NCBI RefSeq assembly: GCF_001006305.1
Contig: NZ_LBHJ01000001.1
Span: forward strand, 434,001 to 498,000
DNA length: 64,000 nt
Reading direction: 5' to 3'
Origin: Silvibacterium bohemicum
GTDB lineage: Bacteria > Acidobacteriota > Terriglobia > Terriglobales > Acidobacteriaceae
Shown here: positions 44,460-50,909 of the stretch, in pieces
Layout: every line of letters starts with the position of its first letter
Position numbering within the stretch: the first letter of the stretch is position 1
Notes under the pieces: model-generated
Databases searched by the model: none
The model's input: the letters and a program-made list of their open reading frames with translations, nothing else
What the model was told of the DNA's origin: nothing
Position numbers and translations under genes: made by a program

Positions 44460-45656
44460 TTAGGGCTGCTGCTCGACACAAGCCAGAGGCCGTCCTGAAG
44501 CAGGCGGCAGCTCCTTCTCGCGCAGCTCACGCTTTTTCGCTTCGCGGTCTAAGCGCCGCTTCCGGACTTCGTTCGCTGCCACCAGAATCAGTGCGGCGAA
44601 GGTGACCACCACGAGGGCAACCGCGGTGGTTCCTTGCAGCTGCTCAAGCTCGCCATAGAGCAGCGCCAGCCCCACAAAGACGAAGAATACATGCGCGCAA
44701 AAGACCTGCAGCGAAGCCTTGCCCAGGGTCAGAAACGGCTCGACCGACACCACGCGCAGCACGTACTTTCGCAGCCAGTAAAAGAGCACGGTGAAGGCGA
44801 TCAGGTTCAGCGCGCGCAGCGGCCCGATCTGCCACTTGTCGACCTGTACACCGAGGGTTTGCGCCGTCAGGTGCGGTCCCAGCCAGCCATGCCGCACGCC
44901 GACGAAGAATACGCATACCGCGCCCGCCACAGCGGTTCCCCAGCCGGGAATTCTCTTGAGCGGCACGGCGCCGGTAGCTGACCGCGCGCCCAGCCATAGT
45001 CCGACAACCCACACCGCCTGCCAGGCAAACAGATTGAAGGCACCCGTCTCCTGCAGCGGGATGTGCAGATGTGTGGCCCGGACAATCGCGTTGTGGACCA
45101 TGTCCCGCAGGCCGAATTGCGCCAGCAGCCAGACCAGCCCGCTCACCGCCAGAATCTTTCTCCAGCCGAAGCGCACCGAGGCCGAGAGCAGCAGCGGCGT
45201 GAAGAATAGAAAGGTCACGTACATCGGCAGAATATCGAGCAGCGGCGGGCAATACAGCAGCAGCACTGAACCCACGATGGCCACCAGCGGATGCGCCAGA
45301 TAGAAATCCAGCAGGTTGGTGAGCGCCGCGCGGTGGGTGTGGATCGCGAACTCCGCGGCCACGGTAAAGGCGAAGGCCAGCATCAGGAGGTGATAGGCGT
45401 AGATCTTCAGCGAGCGCTTCCACAGCTTCATGCGCACACCCGGCTCGTCCAGTACCAGCTCGCGAATGTAGAGCCTGCCTACAAGCAGCGCCGAAAGAAA
45501 AACAAACCCTTCCGCCGAGGTCACAAAGCCGATGGGCTGATTGACGAAATCGGCAAAGCGCGTTGGCAGGTGCGTCAGCGTCATCCACACCAGAAAGAGC
45601 CCGCGCAAAGCGTCGAGTTCGGGACGGCGTTCGAGCTTGGGCAGGTGCATGGCCAT
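44460..45656 (-). CDS. OpgC-family integral membrane protein
   Basis: The 398-residue protein has about ten membrane helices. It opens RRPELDALRGLFLVWMTLTHLPTRF, with FVTSAEGFVFLSALLVGRLY next, the pattern of OpgC proteins, which succinylate periplasmic glucans, and of the wider acyltransferase-3-like group. A Lys/Arg/Glu-rich tail (RKRRLDREAKKRELREKEL) would be cytoplasmic. No opgGH genes are seen, so the acyl acceptor is unknown. It precedes a family C repeat and the acyl-CoA dehydrogenase gene, on the same strand. Confidence 0.82.
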   Translation of the reverse strand: MAMHLPKLERRPELDALRGLFLVWMTLTHLPTRFADFVNQPIGFVTSAEGFVFLSALLVGRLYIRELVLDEPGVRMKLWKRSLKIYAYHLLMLAFAFTVAAEFAIHTHRAALTNLLDFYLAHPLVAIVGSVLLLYCPPLLDILPMYVTFLFFTPLLLSASVRFGWRKILAVSGLVWLLAQFGLRDMVHNAIVRATHLHIPLQETGAFNLFAWQAVWVVGLWLGARSATGAVPLKRIPGWGTAVAGAVCVFFVGVRHGWLGPHLTAQTLGVQVDKWQIGPLRALNLIAFTVLFYWLRKYVLRVVSVEPFLTLGKASLQVFCAHVFFVFVGLALLYGELEQLQGTTAVALVVVTFAALILVAANEVRKRRLDREAKKRELREKELPPASGRPLACVEQQP

Positions 45657-45764
45657 GGAGCGTCTCTCTTTTAGACGCCTTTCCCACCCACGGGTTGCGC
45701 CGAGCGCTTCGAGGAACTTCTGTATCTCGATTTCCGATTTCGGAGTTTCCGGCGCGAAGCGATG

Positions 45765-45783
45765 GCCTGGACGGCCAGTCCTA
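45765..45783 (-). repeat. Stop-codon-linked repeat, family C copy 2
   Basis: TAGGACTGGCCGTCCAGGC read on the minus strand. The TAG is the stop codon of the acyl-CoA dehydrogenase gene. The same 19 bp begin at the stop codon of the S41 gene (20592, with an added tandem unit). The core GGAC-GGCCA-GTCC can form a small hairpin. Confidence 0.82.
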
Positions 45784-46986
45784 AAACGCGGAGATCCCGG
45801 TAACGCTCTGCCCGATGATCAGGGTGTGGATATCGTTCGTTCCCTCATACGTCTTCACTGACTCCAGGTTCATCATGTGGCGCATGATGGGGAAATCATC
45901 GGTAATTCCAGCGCCCCCGAGGATGTCGCGCGCCATTCGCGCACACTCGAGCGCCATCCACACGTTGTTTCGCTTGGCCATGGAGATATGCTCGTGGCCA
46001 ACCTTGCCGTCGTCCTTCATGCGGCCAACATGCAGCGCCAGCAGCTGTGCTTTGCTGATCTCCGAGATCATCCAGGCCAGCTTTTCCTGGATCAGCTGGT
46101 GGCTGGCAATCGGCTCATTGCGAAACTGCTTGCGGTCGAGCGAATACTTGAGCGCCGTGTCGTAGCACGACATGGCTGCGCCGATCGCGCCCCAGCTGAT
46201 TCCATGCCGCGCCTGGTTGAGGCACATCAGCGGAGACTTCAGTCCTCCCGACCGGGGCAGCAAGTTCTTGGCGGGGATCCGCACATCCTGGAGCGACAGG
46301 CCGGAAGTGACCGACGCACGCAGAGACCACTTGCCGTGAACGTCATGCGCGGAGAATCCGGGCCGATTGGTCTCGACCAGAAATCCACGGACTACATCCG
46401 TACCGCCATCCTCGTTCTTGCCGCCATCCTCTTCTTTGACTTTGGCCCAGATCACGGCGACATCTGCAATGGAACCGGAGGTGATCCACATCTTCTCGCC
46501 ATTTAGGATGTACTCGTCACCCTCTTTCACCGCGCGTGTGCGCATGCCGCCGGGATTCGATCCGAAATCCGGCTCTGTCAATCCAAAGCAGCCGAGTTTT
46601 TCGCCGCTGGCCATCAGAGGCAGCCAGTAGTTCTTCTGCTCTTCGGAACCAAACGTGTAGATGGGATACATGACCAGCGCCGACTGCACGCTCACGAAGC
46701 TGCGCAGGCCAGAATCGCCGCGCTCGAACTCCTGCATCACCAGCCCATACGCCACGTTCGACATACCCGCGCAGTTGTAGCCATGCAGGTTGGCTCCGAA
46801 GAAGCCAAGCTGCCCCATCTGTGGAACCAGCTCGCGGGGAAAACGGCCCTCGCGGTTGCACTCTTCGATGATGGGAATCAGCTTGTCTTCAATGAATTGC
46901 CGCGCCATGTCGCGCGCCATGCGCTCATCATCATCGAGCAGCGCGTCGAAACCGATAAAGTCCACGCCCTTGAAGGGGTATGCCAT
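45781..46986 (-). CDS. gcdH: Acyl-CoA dehydrogenase, glutaryl-CoA dehydrogenase type
   Basis: The 401-residue flavoenzyme has GCFGLTEPDFGSNPGGMRTRA and WITSGSIADVAVIWAK (FAD-binding strand), ARHGISWGAIGAAMSCYDTALKYSLDRKQF (quoted in part: SLDRKQFRNEPIASHQLIQ) and the catalytic-base motif ESVKTYEGTNDIHTLIIG. The YEGTxDIHTLI ending is typical of glutaryl-CoA dehydrogenases, which act in lysine, tryptophan and aromatic breakdown. A charged loop EEDGGKNEDGGTD (about 185-200) looks like a small insertion. Start ATG 46986 has GGAG 9 nt upstream. The substrate is by family pattern, not proven. Confidence 0.87.
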   Translation of the reverse strand: MAYPFKGVDFIGFDALLDDDERMARDMARQFIEDKLIPIIEECNREGRFPRELVPQMGQLGFFGANLHGYNCAGMSNVAYGLVMQEFERGDSGLRSFVSVQSALVMYPIYTFGSEEQKNYWLPLMASGEKLGCFGLTEPDFGSNPGGMRTRAVKEGDEYILNGEKMWITSGSIADVAVIWAKVKEEDGGKNEDGGTDVVRGFLVETNRPGFSAHDVHGKWSLRASVTSGLSLQDVRIPAKNLLPRSGGLKSPLMCLNQARHGISWGAIGAAMSCYDTALKYSLDRKQFRNEPIASHQLIQEKLAWMISEISKAQLLALHVGRMKDDGKVGHEHISMAKRNNVWMALECARMARDILGGAGITDDFPIMRHMMNLESVKTYEGTNDIHTLIIGQSVTGISAF

Positions 46987-47093
46987 AAAAACTCGCTCCA
47001 GTGCCAGGAATCAAACCACTCAGCCTAACAGAGCGGTTCAAAGGCGGGCAAAAGCCAGCTCGGCCAAGAAAACTTGTTAGGAGATCTGACGGC

Positions 47094-47363
47094 CTAATCC
47101 CCGAACCTCTCCGCAGCCCGGGCTTTTGCTTTGGCCGCTTCTTCTTCCCGATTCTTCGGCGGCGCATTCGTTTCGAGCGATTGCAGAAGGCGCGCGGAGA
47201 CTGCGGCCACCTCATCGATGGCTGCCAGAAATACTGCTTCGTTCGCCTGCGAAGGTTTGTTGAAGCCGCTGATCTTCCTCACAAATTGAAGGGAAGCAGC
47301 TTGAACCTCCTCCGGCGTTACAGGCAGATCGAAGTTGAAAAGGGTTTTGATATTTCTGCACAT
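47094..47363 (-). CDS. DUF2277 family protein
   Basis: The 89-residue protein opens MCRNIKTLFNFDLPVTPEEV, then AASLQFVRKISGFNKPSQANE and ends in NREEEAAKAKARAAERFG, the full DUF2277 pattern. Its function is unknown; the conserved Cys-Arg-Asn start and the small helical build suggest a DNA- or protein-binding role, but no evidence is visible here. It lies 35 bp past mlaF on the same strand and could share its transcript. Confidence 0.88.
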   Translation of the reverse strand: MCRNIKTLFNFDLPVTPEEVQAASLQFVRKISGFNKPSQANEAVFLAAIDEVAAVSARLLQSLETNAPPKNREEEAAKAKARAAERFGD

Positions 47364-47398
47364 GGCCGCTGCCTCGCGTCGGGAAACATCGAGTGCTG

Positions 47399-48259
47399 TC
47401 AGGAAATATATCCCTTGATGAATTCATCTTTCGAATTCACCAGATCGTGCGTGGTTCCGTCAAAGACCAGCTTGCCCTGGTGCAGCATCAGGAAGCTGGT
47501 GCTGGGTATGGTCTGGTTCTCGGGCAGCTCTTCGACCTGGTTCGTCTCTTTGTTGAAGTGATGCGTTGCCAGCATGAAGGCGTCCTGCAGCCGGTGCGTC
47601 ACCAGCAGGGAGCTGGTCTGGGCCACGTCCCGCTGCTTGATGACCAGCTCGACGATGGTGGTCGAAGTAATCGGATCGAGGCCTCCGGTCGGCGAGTCGT
47701 ACAGGAGCAACTCCGGTTTTGTCACGATGGCACGCGCAATCGCCACGCGGCGGCGCATGCCCCCTGAGAGCTCGGAGGGAAACTTGGTCAGCGTGTGCTC
47801 GAGCTCCACGAAGCGCAGCGCCTCGGTCACGCGGCGGTCGATCTCCTCGTCCGGCACCCGCTCTTCGGTGAGCCGGAAGGCCACATTATCGCGCACGGTG
47901 AGCGAGTCGAAGAGCGCGCCCTCCTGAAACACCGTACCGATCGATCCACGCAGGCGAAAGAGGTCGTCGTCGCGCATGGCACTGACCTCGAAGCCGAAGA
48001 CGAAGATGCGTCCGGTATCCGGCTTGAGCAGGCCGTTTGCTAACTTGAGCAGCACGCTCTTGCCCACGCCCGCTGGCCCAAGCAGGACGCGGGTTTCGCC
48101 GCGCTTCACCCGGAAGGAGATGTTTTCGAGTACCTGCTTCCCCTCGAAGCCGATGCTTACATCCTGAAATTCCACGGCTTGTGCTTCGGGGTAGATCTGG
48201 CTGGGGTCAGTATCGCTGAGCGGATCGATGGCGTTGGCGGCGAGCTCTTTAGTGGCCAT
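47399..48259 (-). CDS. mlaF: ABC transporter ATPase, MlaF type, Walker B glutamate missing
   Basis: The 286-residue ATPase has Walker A GPAGVGKS (61-68), Q-loop Gln112 (VFQEGALF), signature LSGGMRRR and H-loop His222 (VTHRL). Walker B reads LLLYDSPTGGLDP: the catalytic base position is Ser189, not Glu. Together with the MlaE permease encoded 3 bp upstream, it should drive phospholipid movement between membranes. A C-terminal extension (PENQTIPSTSFLMLHQGKLVFDGTTHDL, in part) is family-like. With Ser at the base position, hydrolysis may be slower or use another residue. Confidence 0.9.
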   Translation of the reverse strand: MATKELAANAIDPLSDTDPSQIYPEAQAVEFQDVSIGFEGKQVLENISFRVKRGETRVLLGPAGVGKSVLLKLANGLLKPDTGRIFVFGFEVSAMRDDDLFRLRGSIGTVFQEGALFDSLTVRDNVAFRLTEERVPDEEIDRRVTEALRFVELEHTLTKFPSELSGGMRRRVAIARAIVTKPELLLYDSPTGGLDPITSTTIVELVIKQRDVAQTSSLLVTHRLQDAFMLATHHFNKETNQVEELPENQTIPSTSFLMLHQGKLVFDGTTHDLVNSKDEFIKGYIS

Positions 48260-48262
48260 TGG

Positions 48263-49042
48263 TCAGCGCCCGAAGATACCGATCATGAACCGGCTGAGGA
48301 CAAAGTCGGAGGCGATAATCATTACCGACGAAACGACGACTGCCTGTGTCGTTGACCGGCCGACGCCCTGGGTGCCGCCGCGCGTATTCATTCCGTAATA
48401 ACAGCCGATGGTGGAGATGATGAAACCGAAAAAGACCGGCTTTACCAGTCCCTGGATGATATCCGCATAGTGGATCGTCTGATAGGCGGTGTGGAAGTAC
48501 TGGGAAGAGTCCTGGCCCAGCAGGAAGACCGCGCAGGCCGCTCCACCTAAAATTCCCACCGTATCGGAAAGAATGGTCAGGAAGAACATCATGATGATTG
48601 TGGCTACGAGCCGCGGCATGACCAGTTTCTTCAGCGGATCGGTTCCCAGCGCACGCATGGCGTCGATCTGCTCGGTCACCATCATCGATCCCAGCTCGCT
48701 GGCCATCCCTGAAGCATTGCGTCCGGAAACCATGAGGCTGGTTAAAACGGGACCCAGCTCCTTGATCATCGACATACTAACCAGCTGCCCGGTCACCGCT
48801 GCGGCGCCAAACTGGGCCAACGTCGAGGCCGATTGCAAAGCCAGCACGCCACCCGTGAAGAAGCCGGTCAAAATCACGATCGGCAGCGACCCAACGCCGA
48901 TCATGTCAGCCTGGGTGATGATATCCGCGCCATAAAAGGGACGGCGAAAGAGATTGCCCAGGGCTCGCGCCGAAAGCAGCGAGTACTCCTGGACGGAGGT
49001 GACACCTCTTTTGGCGGCTGCATCGATCGTGGTGAAAGGCAT
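48263..49042 (-). CDS. mlaE: ABC transporter permease, MlaE type
   Basis: The 259-residue permease has about five membrane helices and the MlaE core: GVGSLPIVILTGFFTGGVLALQSA, LGPVLTSLMVSGRNASGMASELGSM, EQIDAMRALGTDPLKKLVMPR and GMNTRGGTQGVGRSTTQAVV (each shown in part). The coupling segment EQIDAMRALGTDP meets the ATPase. It forms the inner-membrane part of the Mla lipid transporter with MlaF. No mlaD (MCE) gene lies next to it; the lone antitoxin lies upstream, at 49166-49411. Confidence 0.92.
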   Translation of the reverse strand: MPFTTIDAAAKRGVTSVQEYSLLSARALGNLFRRPFYGADIITQADMIGVGSLPIVILTGFFTGGVLALQSASTLAQFGAAAVTGQLVSMSMIKELGPVLTSLMVSGRNASGMASELGSMMVTEQIDAMRALGTDPLKKLVMPRLVATIIMMFFLTILSDTVGILGGAACAVFLLGQDSSQYFHTAYQTIHYADIIQGLVKPVFFGFIISTIGCYYGMNTRGGTQGVGRSTTQAVVVSSVMIIASDFVLSRFMIGIFGR

Positions 49043-49165
49043 GGGTCGGAAGTCAGATCCTTGAATATGGGCTGTTCGTAGGATGCCGATCAGCCCTACT
49101 TCGATTCTAGTGCGAGACTACCATGCACCGGAGTGTGACGGAGGCATCGATTCTCAGGCTGGCGT

Positions 49166-49411
49166 TCAATATCGCCGCCCTTCGTCGATCATGTCCTTGA
49201 ATGTCATTCCTTCAGGAAGCGTGCGGCCGCGTCCGAACGCCCGCATCGCCTCGATCGCATCTTCCCGGCTCTTACCCTTTTTCGCCTCGACAGGAGACAG
49301 CACGGCCACCGGAACACCATGCTTGGTGATGGTGATGTGCTCGCCCTCCTGCACGCGCTTCAGAAGAGCGGGGAAATGAGTTTTTGCCTCGCGGGAGGCT
49401 ATGGGCGCCAT
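49166..49411 (-). CDS. Phd/YefM-family antitoxin, no toxin partner seen
   Basis: The 81-residue protein is a Phd-type antitoxin: EAKTHFPALLKRVQEGEHITITKHGVPVAVLSP is the usual DNA-binding half (ribbon-helix), and PEGMTFKDMIDEGRR is the toxin-binding tail. It should bind its own promoter and neutralise a PIN or Doc-type toxin. The next 120 bp downstream hold no toxin gene, and mlaE follows. It may be an orphan that has lost its toxin. Confidence 0.87.
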   Translation of the reverse strand: MAPIASREAKTHFPALLKRVQEGEHITITKHGVPVAVLSPVEAKKGKSREDAIEAMRAFGRGRTLPEGMTFKDMIDEGRRY

Positions 49412-49472
49412 ACATGCGAGTCTACAACCGGCCGGGATGTGCTTGCCATGCGAAGTTGCAATGGCAGGGGGC

Positions 49473-50909
49473 CTATTCTTTCGCCCGCTTCTTGATCTCG
49501 ATATTCAGCCGCTTGATCTTCTGGTTCAGCGTGGACAGCGGAACGCGGAACTGCTCCGCGGCTTCGGTCTGGTTCCAGTTGCAGCGCTCCAGCTTGTCCA
49601 TGATGATGCGCCGTTCGATGTCTTCCAGGATGTCGAAGAGGGAGGCGTCGGCGTTGTGTTCGAGCAGGCTAGTGGAGTAGCTGCGGCCTGTCATCTGCCC
49701 GGGCAGCAGGTCTGAGCCGATGACGGGGCTGGACGACAGCACGACTCCGCGCTCCATGGCGTTTTCGAGCTCGCGGACGTTTCCCGGCCAGTCGTAGTCC
49801 ATCAGCGCGCGCAGGGCGTCGGGAGCCAGGCTTCGCAACGGAAGGCTGTTCTCCTCGGCGTAGTACTTCAGAAAGTGCGCGGCCAGCAGCGGGATGTCCT
49901 CGCGTCGGCTGCGCAGCGGCGGCAGTTCGATATTGATCACGTTCAGCCGGTAGAACAGATCCTCACGGAACTTGCCCTCGCGCACGGCCTGGCGCAGATC
50001 GACGTTGGTCGCGGCGATGATGCGTACATCCACCTGGATCTCATGCACCCCGCCGAGCTGCATGAAGCGCTTGTCCTGCAGCACGCGCAGGATCTTGGCC
50101 TGGGTGTCCATTCCCATGGTGCCGATCTCGTCCAGGAAGAGTGTGCCGCTGTTGGCGACCTCGAAGAGCCCCTTTTTCGACGACACGGCTGAGGTGAACG
50201 CGCCGCGGACATGGCCGAAGAGCGTCGACTCCAGCAGGTCGGTTGGCATGGCGCCGGTATTCACCGGGACAAACGGTTTGTCTTTGCGCGTGGAGTTCGA
50301 GTGCAGGGCCTTGGCGATCAGCTCCTTGCCGGTGCCGCTTTCCCCTTGAATCAGGACTGTAGACCGGCTGGGCGCAACCTGCGCGATCAGGTCGAAGATG
50401 CGCAGCATGACATCGCTCTTGCCGATGATGTTCGAGAAGCTGTACCGCTGCTTCAGCGCGCGCTTGAGCTGGATGTTCTCTTCTTCGGCGTGATAGCGTC
50501 CGATGGCCGAGCGGATATCGGCGAGCAGCTTCTCGTTGTCCCACGGTTTCTGGACGAAGTTTTGCGCACCGGTACGAATGGCGTCGACCACGTTGTCGAC
50601 CTTGCCGTACGCGGTGATCATGATGACCGGGAGCGAGGCATGCCGCTCGCGGAGGATGGCCAGGATCTCCAAGCCGTTCTTTCCCGGAAGTGCGAGGTCC
50701 AGCAAAACCAGGTCATAGGCCGCGCGCTCGATCGCCACCAGCCCGTCTTCGCCATTCACCGCGGTGTCGACGGTGTAGCCTTCCAGGCCGAGCAGCGTCT
50801 CCAGCGATTCGCGGATGGCTGCCTCGTCGTCGATGATCAGTATCCGCTCGATCGTTCCCGATGGATTGGCGGTAGAGGCGGGGGGGATGGCGAGTGTGCC
50901 CTCAGACAT
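49473..50909 (-). CDS. Sigma-54-type response regulator with altered GAFTGA loop
   Basis: The 478-residue regulator has a receiver (Asp27/Asp28, phospho-Asp71, Lys121), an AAA+ domain with Walker A GESGTGKE and Walker B GTLFLDEIG, and a Fis-type HTH at the end (NQTEAAEQFRVPLSTLNQKI). The loop that contacts sigma-54 reads GAFTSA (236-241) instead of GAFTGA. Arg fingers and sensor motifs (FREDLFYRLNVINI) are present. It overlaps the kinase gene by 8 bp, so the two form a pair. The substitution may weaken sigma-54 activation or alter its control. Confidence 0.92.
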   Translation of the reverse strand: MSEGTLAIPPASTANPSGTIERILIIDDEAAIRESLETLLGLEGYTVDTAVNGEDGLVAIERAAYDLVLLDLALPGKNGLEILAILRERHASLPVIMITAYGKVDNVVDAIRTGAQNFVQKPWDNEKLLADIRSAIGRYHAEEENIQLKRALKQRYSFSNIIGKSDVMLRIFDLIAQVAPSRSTVLIQGESGTGKELIAKALHSNSTRKDKPFVPVNTGAMPTDLLESTLFGHVRGAFTSAVSSKKGLFEVANSGTLFLDEIGTMGMDTQAKILRVLQDKRFMQLGGVHEIQVDVRIIAATNVDLRQAVREGKFREDLFYRLNVINIELPPLRSRREDIPLLAAHFLKYYAEENSLPLRSLAPDALRALMDYDWPGNVRELENAMERGVVLSSSPVIGSDLLPGQMTGRSYSTSLLEHNADASLFDILEDIERRIIMDKLERCNWNQTEAAEQFRVPLSTLNQKIKRLNIEIKKRAKE

